Shown here: positions 37,514-46,707 of the stretch, in pieces
Layout: the number at the start of each line of letters is the position of its first letter
Position numbering within the stretch: position 1 is the first letter of the stretch
NCBI RefSeq assembly: GCF_010179735.1
Contig: NZ_JAAEEH010000003.1
Location: 1-64,000 of the forward strand
Source of the DNA: Anaerotalea alkaliphila
Lineage (GTDB): Bacteria > Bacillota > Clostridia > Lachnospirales > Vallitaleaceae
Direction of reading: 5' to 3'
DNA length: 64,000 bases
Made by a program: the position numbers and the translations under genes
The notes under the pieces: model-generated
Told to the model about the DNA's origin: nothing
Databases searched by the model: none
The model's input: the letters and a program-made list of their open reading frames with translations, nothing else

Positions 37514-38910
37514 AGGAGAGGAGCAGTTATGCGGACATGCAGGTGAACCCTTGCAAGATGTGCATGCCCATGGGGGCTTCCCTGGCCTTTCTGGGAATCG
37601 CGGGAAGCATGGCCATCATCCATGGATCCCAGGGATGCAGCACCTATATCCGCAGGCACATCGCAGGGCATTTCAACGAACCGGTGGACATCGCCTCCTC
37701 CTCCCTGACGGAGGAGGGGACGGTGTACGGCGGCGCAAGGAACCTGAAGGCGGGCGTCCTGAACCTGACGCAGCTCTACCAGCCCAGGGTCATCGGAATC
37801 CTGACAAGCTGCCTGGCGGAAACCATCGGGGACGATGTCCGGAGGTTCGCAAAGGAAATCCGACTGGAGCATCCGGAACTGGTGGCGGACCTGATTCCCG
37901 TCCCGACCCCGGGATACGGTGGCAGCCAGACGGAAGGCTATTACGCGGCCCTGCGGGGAATCGTGGCCCATTACAATCCGCCTGAAGCGGACAGTTGGAA
38001 GCGGAGCAGGAATCCCCGGAGGGTCAACCTGGTGGCGTCTTCCGCCACCTGCGCAGACCTGCGGGAGCTGAAGGAGATCCTGGATAGCTTCGGTCTGGAA
38101 GGGGTGCTGCTGCCCGACTATTCGGACGCGTTGGACGCCCCCTTCGGGGAACCCTATGAGAAGCTGAACCCCTACGGGACAACGGTGGAAGAGGTCCAGG
38201 GGATGAAGGTTGCCGCCGCCACCGTGGAACTGGGCGTGCTTGTGGAGGAAAGCCTGTCCCCGGGCATGTACCTCTATGAACAGCATGGGGTTCCCCTGTA
38301 CAGGATCCCCCTTCCCGTGGGTCTGGAATGCACGGACCGGCTCCTGGAGGTCCTGGGGGACATCGCAGGGATGGAAACACCCTTGAAATACAAGATGCAA
38401 CGGGGACGGCTGCTGGATGCCATGATCGATTCCCACAAGCACAACGGATTGGGAAGGGCTGCGGTGTTCGGGGACATGGAGCTGGCATACGGGCTGACCA
38501 GGCTGTGCGCCGAGAACGGAATAAAGCCCCTGGTGGCCGCCACCGGGACGGCGAACCAGCAGTTTTCCCTCTACATGGGGAAGCTGCTGGAGGAGGAGGG
38601 TCTGGAGGGGGAAGTCCTCCAGGATACGGATTTCGAGGTGATCCGGGAGCGGATCCTGGACAGGGGTGTGAATGTGATGGTGGGGAATTCGGACGGAAAA
38701 TTCATCTGGGAGCAGGACGGCATCGACCTGGTGCGGGTGGGATTCCCCATCCACGACCATGTGGGCGGGCAGCGCCAGCGGATTTTCGGATATGCGGGAG
38801 CCATGGAGCTGTTGGACAGGATCGCAAACACCCTCCTGGACCAGAAGCACAGGCATTACAGGAAAACCATGTTGGAGACATATCATGCAAAGGAGGCGGT
38901 GGAATCATGA
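37510..38910 (+). CDS. nifN: FeMo-cofactor scaffold protein NifN
   Basis: 466 residues, paralogue of NifK and partner of NifE. Motifs NPCKMCMPMGASLAF, HGSQGCSTYIRRH and SCLAETIGDD. AGGAGGTGG is 7 bases before the ATG at 37510. There is no fused NifB or NifX domain, unlike some clostridial NifN-B proteins. Overlaps nifB by 4 bases. Confidence 0.94.
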   Translation: MKERSSYADMQVNPCKMCMPMGASLAFLGIAGSMAIIHGSQGCSTYIRRHIAGHFNEPVDIASSSLTEEGTVYGGARNLKAGVLNLTQLYQPRVIGILTSCLAETIGDDVRRFAKEIRLEHPELVADLIPVPTPGYGGSQTEGYYAALRGIVAHYNPPEADSWKRSRNPRRVNLVASSATCADLRELKEILDSFGLEGVLLPDYSDALDAPFGEPYEKLNPYGTTVEEVQGMKVAAATVELGVLVEESLSPGMYLYEQHGVPLYRIPLPVGLECTDRLLEVLGDIAGMETPLKYKMQRGRLLDAMIDSHKHNGLGRAAVFGDMELAYGLTRLCAENGIKPLVAATGTANQQFSLYMGKLLEEEGLEGEVLQDTDFEVIRERILDRGVNVMVGNSDGKFIWEQDGIDLVRVGFPIHDHVGGQRQRIFGYAGAMELLDRIANTLLDQKHRHYRKTMLETYHAKEAVES

Positions 38911-39752
38911 GGACACTGGAGCAAAAGACGAAGGAACATCCCTGTTTCAATGCGGGGGCGGCCCATGAGGCGGCCAGGATCCATCTGCCGGTGGCTCCCA
39001 AATGCAACATCAAGTGCAACTTCTGCAACCGGAAGTACGACTGCCAGAACGAAAGCCGTCCGGGGGTGACCAGCAACGTGCTGACGCCGGTGGAGGCTCT
39101 GGAACGCTACAAGAAGGCCAAGGACACGGTGCCGAACCTGAAGGTGGTGGGCATCGCAGGGCCGGGGGACCCCCTGGCGAACATCACGGAAACCATGGAA
39201 ACCATCCGCCTGATCGGGGAGTATGATCCCGACACCACCTTCTGCCTGTCCACCAACGGACTGAAGCTGCGCAAGTTCGCGGACCAGCTGATCGGCCTGG
39301 GGGTGAGCCATTTCACCGTCACCATCAACGGCGTGCGCCCGGAGACGGCGGCACACATCTACAGGTACGCCACCTTCGAGGGGGTCAAGCATTTCGGGCT
39401 GGAGGGGGCCAAACTTCTCCTGGACAAGCAGTGGGAGGCCCTCAACCATCTGAAAGGCAAGGATGTGATGACCAAGGTGAACACCGTCCTGATCAAGGGG
39501 GTAAACGACCACGAGGTGGAGGAAATCGCCACTTGGGCCAGGACTGCAGGGGCGGACATGAACAACATCATGCCGCTGATTCCGGTGGAAGGCACGCCTT
39601 TCGAGGACATCGGGGAAATCTCCCGGCAGGAGCTGGTGCGGGTCCGCCTGAAATGCAACGAAATCATGCCCCAGATGATGCACTGCACCCAGTGCAGGGC
39701 GGATGCGGTGGGAACCCTTGGACAGCGGTGTGCCGGAGTGGCGGCAATATGA
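38907..39752 (+). CDS. nifB: FeMo-cofactor biosynthesis radical SAM protein NifB
   Basis: 281 residues with the radical-SAM triad Cys33, Cys37, Cys40 (KCNIKCNFCNRKYDC), the additional NifB cysteine in HPCFNAGAAHEAARIHLPVA, and the C-terminal HCTQCRADAVG that binds an auxiliary cluster. Makes NifB-co, the 8Fe-9S-C core. It lacks the C-terminal NifX-like domain found in proteobacterial NifB, as in methanogens and many Firmicutes. Confidence 0.95.
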   Translation: MRTLEQKTKEHPCFNAGAAHEAARIHLPVAPKCNIKCNFCNRKYDCQNESRPGVTSNVLTPVEALERYKKAKDTVPNLKVVGIAGPGDPLANITETMETIRLIGEYDPDTTFCLSTNGLKLRKFADQLIGLGVSHFTVTINGVRPETAAHIYRYATFEGVKHFGLEGAKLLLDKQWEALNHLKGKDVMTKVNTVLIKGVNDHEVEEIATWARTAGADMNNIMPLIPVEGTPFEDIGEISRQELVRVRLKCNEIMPQMMHCTQCRADAVGTLGQRCAGVAAI

Positions 39753-39773
39753 TATAGGAAGGAGTTGGAGGGA

Positions 39774-40079
39774 ATGGAAAAACCGAAATTCCATTTGTTC
39801 GTATGCAGCAGCGCCCGCCTGACGGGTGAAATCAAGGGTGTCTGCGCCCAAAAGGAGGGGGTGGACATCGCCCGGGCCTTGATCGAGGAGGTCCAGGACC
39901 GGGGAATCGACGACCAGGTGATGGTCACCACCACGGGATGCCTGGGGCTCTGCTCCATGGGACCGGTGGTCATGGTCTATCCGGAGCAGACCTGGTATGG
40001 GAAGGTGGCGATGGGGGATGTGGAAGAGATCCTGGACGCCATAGAAGAAGAAAGCGTCGTGGAACGTCTGTTGATCTAA
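39774..40079 (+). CDS. Thioredoxin-like [2Fe-2S] ferredoxin
   Basis: 101 residues with cluster ligands Cys11, Cys24, Cys56 and Cys60 (FVC-x12-C, then TGCLGLC), the spacing of thioredoxin-fold [2Fe-2S] ferredoxins. The C. pasteurianum protein of this family is linked to nitrogenase and interacts with the MoFe protein, so this is probably a nitrogenase-associated electron carrier or regulator. AGGAAGGAG is 9 bases before the ATG at 39774; TTG 39765 is a poor alternative. Confidence 0.88.
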   Translation: MEKPKFHLFVCSSARLTGEIKGVCAQKEGVDIARALIEEVQDRGIDDQVMVTTTGCLGLCSMGPVVMVYPEQTWYGKVAMGDVEEILDAIEEESVVERLLI

Positions 40080-40115
40080 ACCGGCGGGACAAGCCCGGCG
40101 AAAAGGAGGAGCGCC

Positions 40116-41108
40116 ATGGATAAAAGGAAATTGCATATTGTGGATTCGACCCTCCGGGACGGGGAGCAATCCCCGGGAGTCGCCTTTTCCCTGGAGGAAA
40201 AGAAGGAAATCGCAGCGGCCCTGGACATGCTGGGGGTGGATGTGATCGAGGCCGGCATCCCTGTGATGGGAAAGGAGGAGATGGAGTCCGTCTATGAAAT
40301 CCTGCAGATGGGTCTGGGGGCGGAAATCCTGACATGGAACCGCATGCGCTACGAGGACATCCGGAGCTCCCTGGTCATCGGCGCCCGGAACATCCACATT
40401 TCCGTTCCCTCCTCCGACATCCAGATCACCAGGAAGCTGGGGAGCACCCGGGAGGAGGTGCTCCATGCGATGGCGGTCCTGGTGGAGCTGGCGGTGGCCC
40501 GGGGCGCCAGCGTTTCCATCGGAGCGGAGGACGCCTCCAGGGCGGACAGGCAGTTCCTGCTGACCCTGTTCCAGCTGGCCCAGCGGGAAGGGGCCTACAG
40601 GGTGCGCTATGCGGATACGGTGGGCGCCCTGGAACCCTTTGGGGTCATGGAGCGGATCGGAAGCCTTTCCGGGAAGCTGGACATCCCCGTCGATTTCCAC
40701 GGCCACAACGACTTCGGTCTGGGGACGGCAAATGCCCTTGCGGCCTTCCGGGCGGGAGCGGATTACGTCAGCTGCTGCGTGAACGGCCTGGGGGAGCGGG
40801 CGGGGAATACGGCCCTGGAGGAAATCGCCGTGGCTGCGGCCCTGATGGAAGGGGCCAGGGTGGACATCGACCTGGGAGGGCTGCCGGCCCTCAGCAAGAT
40901 GGTGGAAACAAGCTCGGGCAGGATGGTCCATGCGTCCAAGCCCATCGTGGGGGACATGGTGTTCTCCCACGAGGCCGGCATCCATGTGGACGGCATCCGG
41001 AAGGAGCCGAAAACATACGAGTATCTGGAGCCGGGACTCTTCGGAAGGGAGCGGAGATTCATCCAGGGAAAACATTCCAGTAGAAAAACCCCTTTGCTTG
41101 GTGTATGA
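40116..41108 (+). CDS. nifV: Homocitrate synthase NifV, short C-terminus
   Basis: 330 residues. TIM-barrel catalytic domain with DSTLRDGEQSPGVAF at the N-terminus and the metal-binding HGHNDFGLGTANA; it condenses acetyl-CoA and 2-oxoglutarate to the homocitrate ligand of FeMo-co. The family usually continues some 40-50 residues after GKHSGR; here the match stops at GKHSSR and the frame ends eight residues later. The barrel is complete, so some activity is possible. C. pasteurianum splits NifV into two proteins, so unusual C-termini occur in the group. Last nif gene. Confidence 0.88.
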   Translation: MDKRKLHIVDSTLRDGEQSPGVAFSLEEKKEIAAALDMLGVDVIEAGIPVMGKEEMESVYEILQMGLGAEILTWNRMRYEDIRSSLVIGARNIHISVPSSDIQITRKLGSTREEVLHAMAVLVELAVARGASVSIGAEDASRADRQFLLTLFQLAQREGAYRVRYADTVGALEPFGVMERIGSLSGKLDIPVDFHGHNDFGLGTANALAAFRAGADYVSCCVNGLGERAGNTALEEIAVAAALMEGARVDIDLGGLPALSKMVETSSGRMVHASKPIVGDMVFSHEAGIHVDGIRKEPKTYEYLEPGLFGRERRFIQGKHSSRKTPLLGV

Positions 41109-41151
41109 TGGGAAAAGACAAAGAAGACCCAAAGACATAAGGAGAGTATCC

Positions 41152-41727
41152 ATGCAAAGGTTCCTAAAAACGCAAGAACTGGCAGCCGCGGCCCTGTTCA
41201 CCGCCTTGGCCTTCGGCCTGCTGCTGCTGGAGTTCCCGGTCCCCTCCCTGTTCCCCCCTTTCCTGAAATTCGACCTGAGCGATGTGGCCGCCCTGATTGG
41301 AGGCATCCTTTTGGGACCGGTCGCGGCGGTGTCCATCGAACTGGGGAAGAACCTGCTCAACCTCCTGTTCCGTTCCAACTCGGGAGGGGTCGGGGAGGCG
41401 GCCAATTTCCTGGCCGGGTCCGCGCTGGTGCTGCCACCGGTGGTGCTGTACAGGAGGACGAGGAGCAACGCGGGATTGCTGGCCGGGATGGGCTTGGGCA
41501 TCCTGCTCATGGTCGCGGCAGCCTGTGCGGCCAACTATTACGTGATCCTGCCCCTTTATCTGGGGAGCCAGGTGGGAGCCACCCAGCGGATGGCCATGCT
41601 TGCGACCATCTACATACCCTTCAATCTGGTGAAAGGGACGGTCGCCTGCCTGGTGGGCTTTGTCCTGCATCTGGCAATGAAAAACATCTATCCCCTCCTG
41701 CTGGCCGGAAGGCGGCGGAAGTCATAG
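41152..41727 (+). CDS. ribU: ECF transporter S component, riboflavin type
   Basis: 191 residues with about six membrane helices. The N-terminus (TQELAAAALFTALAFGLLLL), FLKFDLSDVAALIGGILLGP and LGKNLLNLLFRSNSGGVGEAANFLAG match RibU, the riboflavin-binding S component that uses a shared EcfAA'T module. AAGGAGAG is upstream. TATGAT (41104-41109) overlapping the end of nifV may be its own -10; no FMN riboswitch is visible. An intrinsic terminator follows. Confidence 0.85.
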   Translation: MQRFLKTQELAAAALFTALAFGLLLLEFPVPSLFPPFLKFDLSDVAALIGGILLGPVAAVSIELGKNLLNLLFRSNSGGVGEAANFLAGSALVLPPVVLYRRTRSNAGLLAGMGLGILLMVAAACAANYYVILPLYLGSQVGATQRMAMLATIYIPFNLVKGTVACLVGFVLHLAMKNIYPLLLAGRRRKS

Positions 41728-41737
41728 GATCCCATCG

Positions 41738-41762
41738 AAGAGCGTGCATGGCACGCTCTTTT
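41738..41762 (+). terminator. Terminator after ribU
   Basis: 10-bp stem AAGAGCGTGC with a 3-base loop, ending TTTT. Confidence 0.85.
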
Positions 41763-41766
41763 GTGT

Positions 41767-41772
41767 TATAAT
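41767..41772 (+). promoter_or_regulatory. Extended -10 promoter of the wall-polysaccharide cluster
   Basis: TATAAT preceded by TGT, 48 bases before the first gene; the -35 region lies within the preceding terminator and is poor. Confidence 0.55.
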
Positions 41773-41819
41773 CACTTGGAAGTCGGAAGCCCTACAGCAT
41801 ACGGAGAGAGGTGCAAGAT

Positions 41820-44690
41820 ATGGAATGCAAAGATCAAAAGGATAGAAAACCATGGAAGGCCTGGAGCCTGCGGATGGCGGCGGCCCTTGTGGCCGGCTCC
41901 CTCGCCCTGGCGGCGGGGGCTGTTCCCGCACAGGCCACCAACCCGCTCCTCCATCAGACCAGGGAGAACCAGCGGCTCTCCAGCGGGGTCTGGTACGAGA
42001 CGAACAGCAAGCTGACCAAGGACGGATGGGTGGACATCCATGTGATGGTCATGGACAGGCGGGACCCCTACACGGAACTGGAAATCCTCCGTTCGGAAGG
42101 CGTTTTTGGAGACCGGCAGACGCTGACCGAGTTGGGGAAGACCGTCCCCAACCTGGTGTCTTCGGTGAACGCCTCCTTTTTCAACACGGCGATCAACCCC
42201 ACCCTGATCGAGGGGAATGAAATCGAAGGGGGGAGCCCTACCGTCCTGGAACACAACTACAACACCTCCAAGCAGGGTGCGGCCAGCCTGGTCCTGGCGG
42301 ACGGAAAGGCCCTGGTGGACTACCTGGGGGTGCAGCTGAAGGTACTCACCAGCGACAACAAGGAGCTCTATGTCACAGCGGTGAACAAGTTCAACAACCT
42401 GGCCAATCCCTTCATCATAACCCGCAAGGCCCTGTCCACCACCGCCGGACTGGAAACCGGCATGCGGGCCTTCAAGGTGGTCGTGGTGGACGGCGCGGTC
42501 ACTTCCGTCGTGGGACCGGGACAACCGGCCGTTGTGCCGGAGACAGGCTACCTCATCGTCCTCCAGGAGAGCATCGCCCAGTACCATCTGGGAAACTTCA
42601 CCGTGGGAACCGGTGTGGAGCTCCAGGTCAGGAACACCTTGGACCTGGACCGGATCGAGTTCGCCGTGTCCGGGGGAGGGAAGGTCCTGCAGGCAGGGGT
42701 GCCGGTGGTCCAGGGTCTTTCCATGGAGGCGGCCAAGAGGCATCCCCGGACCGCCATCGGCATCAGCAAGGACAACACGAAAATCATCCTGATGGTGGTG
42801 GACGGCCGGGGCAGCAGCATCGGCGCCACCCATGGGGAACTGGCATCCTATCTTCTGGAATACGGAGCCTATGAGGCCATGGTCCTGGACGGAGGAGGAT
42901 CCTCCACCATGACGGGCAAGCTGCAGGGCCAGACCGCAAACACCCTCCTGAACAGCCCTTCGGGTCTGACCCAAAGGAAGGTCGTCAACGGGGTGGGATT
43001 CGTGTCCACCGCGCCGAAGGGTACCCTGCAGACCCTGGTCCTGAAGCCGGAAGCGGAGAAGTCCTTCAAGAACTCGAAGATCGGATTCACCCTGTACGGA
43101 CTGGACCAGTACCACAATCTGGTGCAGGTGCAACCCTCCCAGGCCACCTTCCGCACGGAAGGAGGTACAGGGAACTTCCAGGGGAACACGTTCCAGCCCA
43201 CCAGCGCGGGAGAGATCACGCTGGTGGCGGAAGTCCAGGGAGTCCGGGGGGAGGCGAAGGTGCAGAGCCTGGAAGGATACATCGGTCTGGAAATCACCCC
43301 CTCGGTCCTGAACCTGAACCAGGGCCAGGTCGCCAGCTTTTCCGTCCATGGCACGGATGTGGACGGCCACCAGGGGGCGGTCAATCCCGCCAACCTGACG
43401 TGGACCCTGGACAATCCCTCCATCGGGGAATTCAAGGACGGCACCTTCCACGCCACGGACGGGTCGGGTTACAGCAAAGTCACGGCAACCGCCAACGGAA
43501 TCACCCTGACCGCCTACATCACCGTAGGCGGGGACAAGGTCAGCGTACAGAACTTCGAGCGGTTCTTCAAGGGCACGGTGGTCTACCCGGATACGGTGGG
43601 GGCCATCGCCTCCATCTCCACGGAACAGTCCAGGGATTCCGGCCAGTCGGTCAAGCTGGAGTACAACTTCAGGAGTTCGGACGTCACCCAGGCGGCTTAT
43701 GCAGAGTTCACCGGCTGGACCTACAGCATCCCCATCAACGGATTCGGCATCTGGGTCTACGGGGACGGTTCCGGCAACCTGCTGCGTGCGCGGGTGGCGG
43801 ACGGGGACGGCAAGATCCACAACATCCCCCTCTCCACCGCCCTGGATTTCACCGGATGGCGCTATTTGGAAGGTGCCATGCCGACGGACATGGCCTACCC
43901 GGTCCAGATCGAGCGGCTGTATGTGGCCTCCTTGTCCGCTCCGGTGGAATACGGCAGCCGGATCTACCTGGACAGCCCGGTGATCGTGAAGGGGGTGGAC
44001 GCCAGCGGATTTGAAACCCAGTCCCGCAGCGGACTGCGGGATCCGCTGATGGCCCAGGAGCCCTGGGCGGAGAGCTTCCGGCTGTCGGTCTTCGGCCCCA
44101 CGGCGTTCCAGAACCGCCTTCTGGACACGGTCGTCATGGACAAGGTCTACGCGGCCATGGGAGGCGCCGGACAGCAGGTCTTCGCAGGAAAATCGGCTGT
44201 GGACAAGACGAAGGCAGGCCCGAACCATCTGGCATGGAACAACATCTTTACGGTCCATGACCAGGCAGCCTACAGGCTGGTGTTCCTGGGCATGGACAAC
44301 GGCAGCCTGCGGACCACGGACCATACCCAACTCCAGAAACTGATTGCAGCCTTGGAGGGTGCGGGCCAGAAGAACATCCTGGTCTTCGGGAACAAGAGCC
44401 TGCAGACGGGCTTCACGGACAAGCGGGAAGGGCAGGTCCTGCAGGACATCCTGGAGGAATTCAAGAACCGGACAGGCAAGAACGTGTTCTACATCAATGG
44501 AAGCGGATACGGCAACGGGGTGGAGATACGGGAAGGCGTCCGCTACATGGATTTGAACGGCATCTGGTATGCGGTGGGCGCCGGCAACAGCCTGGACCTA
44601 GAGGCCAGCTTCAAGGTGGTGGATTTCCACTTCAAAGGGGACGAGATGCGGTACCGGATCCGGAGCGTGTTCCCGAAGGTGGCTCCATGA
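41820..44690 (+). CDS. Secreted phosphodiester glycosidase (NAGPA) domain protein with Ig-like repeats
   Basis: 956 residues. Signal peptide up to about AVPAQA (residue 40). Residues about 75-400 form the NAGPA/DUF2233 domain, with the hallmark VLDGGGSSTM near the end and HPRTAIGISKD before it; the family includes the enzyme uncovering mannose-6-phosphate and bacterial phosphodiester glycosidases. Then come Ig-like segments (KPEAEKSFKNSKIGFTLYG; ITPSVLNLNQGQVASFSV), a carbohydrate-binding-like domain, and a C-terminal part with a LVFLGMDNGSL phosphoesterase-like look. Probably trims or remodels wall glycopolymers. GAGGTG sets the ATG at 41820. Confidence 0.88.
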   Translation: MECKDQKDRKPWKAWSLRMAAALVAGSLALAAGAVPAQATNPLLHQTRENQRLSSGVWYETNSKLTKDGWVDIHVMVMDRRDPYTELEILRSEGVFGDRQTLTELGKTVPNLVSSVNASFFNTAINPTLIEGNEIEGGSPTVLEHNYNTSKQGAASLVLADGKALVDYLGVQLKVLTSDNKELYVTAVNKFNNLANPFIITRKALSTTAGLETGMRAFKVVVVDGAVTSVVGPGQPAVVPETGYLIVLQESIAQYHLGNFTVGTGVELQVRNTLDLDRIEFAVSGGGKVLQAGVPVVQGLSMEAAKRHPRTAIGISKDNTKIILMVVDGRGSSIGATHGELASYLLEYGAYEAMVLDGGGSSTMTGKLQGQTANTLLNSPSGLTQRKVVNGVGFVSTAPKGTLQTLVLKPEAEKSFKNSKIGFTLYGLDQYHNLVQVQPSQATFRTEGGTGNFQGNTFQPTSAGEITLVAEVQGVRGEAKVQSLEGYIGLEITPSVLNLNQGQVASFSVHGTDVDGHQGAVNPANLTWTLDNPSIGEFKDGTFHATDGSGYSKVTATANGITLTAYITVGGDKVSVQNFERFFKGTVVYPDTVGAIASISTEQSRDSGQSVKLEYNFRSSDVTQAAYAEFTGWTYSIPINGFGIWVYGDGSGNLLRARVADGDGKIHNIPLSTALDFTGWRYLEGAMPTDMAYPVQIERLYVASLSAPVEYGSRIYLDSPVIVKGVDASGFETQSRSGLRDPLMAQEPWAESFRLSVFGPTAFQNRLLDTVVMDKVYAAMGGAGQQVFAGKSAVDKTKAGPNHLAWNNIFTVHDQAAYRLVFLGMDNGSLRTTDHTQLQKLIAALEGAGQKNILVFGNKSLQTGFTDKREGQVLQDILEEFKNRTGKNVFYINGSGYGNGVEIREGVRYMDLNGIWYAVGAGNSLDLEASFKVVDFHFKGDEMRYRIRSVFPKVAP

Positions 44691-46168
44691 TCAGGAGAAA
44701 GCTGAAGGCGATCCGGAAAAAGGTGGCGGGTTTCCAGGGTTCCATGCTGGGGTACCTGCCGGTCAAGGTTGCGGAAGGGGTCATAGGAATCCTGACGGTG
44801 AAGGTGTACACCACCCTGTTTCCCCCGGAAGTCTATGGGGAATACACCATGGTGAACACCACGGTGAACATCCTGTTCCTGACCCTGCTGGGCTGGCTGA
44901 TGCAGGCGGCCATCCGCTACATCAAGGGGCATACCGGAAGGGAGGAGGATAAGCGGCGCTTCTTCTCCACGGTCTACCTGACCATGGCGGGGGCCTATGG
45001 ACTGCTGTTCCTACTGGTCCTGGGGGCCAAGCTGCTGTTGCCGGGATTCCTGGAGGGTTACGGCCCCGGGGGGATGCTGGTCCTTGCCCTGATGATGGCG
45101 GGTTACGGCTCCACCCAGCTTCTCTTGGCCATCCTGCTGTATATGGAGCACCGGGTCAAGAACATCGCCATCCTGCTCTTCAATGTGACGGGAAAGCTGG
45201 CCCTCACCGTTCTGGCCTACAACCGGCTAGGCCCTTCCGTATGGTCCATCCTGTTGTCCCATGCCGCAGTGGACATGGTTTCCTTCCTGGGGGCCTTCCT
45301 GCTTTCGGGAACCTGGCGCCAGATCCGCTGGAGCGGCTACGACAAGGAGACCGTCCGGGACTTCATGCGCTATGGGTATCCCCTGATCGGATTCAGTTTC
45401 GTCATGGCCCTCCTGAACATGTCGGACCGCTACATCATCCGCTTCTTCCAGGATAGGGCCACCGTGGGCATCTACACCTCCAACTACGCCATCCCCTCCT
45501 CCGTGTTCATGATGCTGATGATGGGCTTGAGCCGGGGGGTGTACCCCAAGCTGCTCAAGGCCCATTACGACCAGGACAGGGACAGGACGGCCCGGCACCT
45601 GAAGACCGGGGCAGCCCTCTACCTGAGCGTCAGCATGCCCGCGGCCATGGGCATTGCGGTGCTGCACAGGCATCTGTCCAGCCTGTTCCTGGGGAAGGAG
45701 TACATGGGGGGGAGTCCGGTCATGGCCTATGTGGCCGGGGGGATGCTCTTCTACGGCCTGGCGGAGTACTGCAACAAGGGATGGGAGCTGACCGCCAACA
45801 CCCTTCCCATCCTGAAGAAAAGTTTCCTGGCGGCCATGGCCAACATCCTGGTGAACCTTCTCCTGGTGCCCCGTTGGGGCTACATGGTCGCGGCGGCCTC
45901 CACCCTGGGGGGCTACCTGCTCTTTTTCCTGGCGTCCTACCGGGGCAGGAACCCGGCCATCCCCTTCGATCTGCGGATCCGGGAGCTCTGGCCCCTGTTC
46001 CTGGCGACGGGCACCATGGGGGCCGCCCTGCTGGTGGTCAACCGGGGAATGGAGATTACTTTGGCCAGCCTATTGATAAACGTGATGGCAGGTATTATAA
46101 TTTACTTTGGCGTTTTGGCCGGCACAGGTTTCCTGGGACGGCTGCTGCATAGAATGAGAGAGGTTTGA
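44687..46168 (+). CDS. Polysaccharide flippase (Wzx/MurJ-like, MOP superfamily)
   Basis: 493 residues, about 12-14 membrane helices, typical of lipid-linked oligosaccharide flippases. Family features: the N-terminal LPVKVAEGVIGILTVKVYT and VYGEYTMVNTTVNI; GVYPKLLK after helix 8; and WELTANTLPILKKSFLAA. Translationally coupled to its neighbour (ATGA overlap at 44687). It likely moves the repeat unit of the local wall polymer. Confidence 0.88.
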   Translation: MIRRKLKAIRKKVAGFQGSMLGYLPVKVAEGVIGILTVKVYTTLFPPEVYGEYTMVNTTVNILFLTLLGWLMQAAIRYIKGHTGREEDKRRFFSTVYLTMAGAYGLLFLLVLGAKLLLPGFLEGYGPGGMLVLALMMAGYGSTQLLLAILLYMEHRVKNIAILLFNVTGKLALTVLAYNRLGPSVWSILLSHAAVDMVSFLGAFLLSGTWRQIRWSGYDKETVRDFMRYGYPLIGFSFVMALLNMSDRYIIRFFQDRATVGIYTSNYAIPSSVFMMLMMGLSRGVYPKLLKAHYDQDRDRTARHLKTGAALYLSVSMPAAMGIAVLHRHLSSLFLGKEYMGGSPVMAYVAGGMLFYGLAEYCNKGWELTANTLPILKKSFLAAMANILVNLLLVPRWGYMVAAASTLGGYLLFFLASYRGRNPAIPFDLRIRELWPLFLATGTMGAALLVVNRGMEITLASLLINVMAGIIIYFGVLAGTGFLGRLLHRMREV

Positions 46169-46170
46169 AC

Positions 46171-46707
46171 ATGTGGAGAATAGTCGCCTTGATCCTCTAC
46201 TACGGCATCGGGAAAAGGCTGCCGTCTTCGGACAGCCTTTTTTCCCTGGGAGCGCGGGGCGTGCGGAACTTTTTGTGCCGGCGCATCTTCGACTCCATGG
46301 GCAAGGGGTGCAATGTGGAAAGGAACGTGTTTTTCGGTTCAGGGAAGGGGATCCACCTGGGGGACCGGTCCGGTATCGGACAAAACGCCAGGATCCAGGG
46401 TCCCCTGCACATCGGAAACGACGTGATGATGGGTCCGGATGTCCTGATCTATACCCGCAACCATGAGACGGCCAGGACGGACATCCCCATGATCGACCAG
46501 GGGGAATCCGATCCCCTGCCTGTGGTGGTGGAGGAGGACGTCTGGATTGGAGCAAGGGTCGTCCTGCTTCCCGGGGTCCGGGTGGGACGAGGCTCCATCC
46601 TGGGCACAGGCGCCGTGGTGACACGGGACGTGCCGCCCTACAGCGTGGTGGGAGGGGTTCCCGCAAGGATATTGAAATCGAGAAAGAAGATGGAGGAGCA
46701 GTCATGA
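46171..46707 (+). CDS. Hexapeptide-repeat acyltransferase
   Basis: 178 residues: a hydrophobic N-terminus, then left-handed beta-helix repeats (IHLGDRSGIGQNARIQGPLH; VVEEDVWIGARVVLLPGVRV) and the closing GVPARILKSRK typical of WbbJ/MaeB-like O-acetyltransferases. Probably acetylates a sugar of the polysaccharide. GAGAGAGGT sets the ATG at 46171. Overlaps the dehydrogenase gene by 4 bases. Confidence 0.88.
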   Translation: MWRIVALILYYGIGKRLPSSDSLFSLGARGVRNFLCRRIFDSMGKGCNVERNVFFGSGKGIHLGDRSGIGQNARIQGPLHIGNDVMMGPDVLIYTRNHETARTDIPMIDQGESDPLPVVVEEDVWIGARVVLLPGVRVGRGSILGTGAVVTRDVPPYSVVGGVPARILKSRKKMEEQS

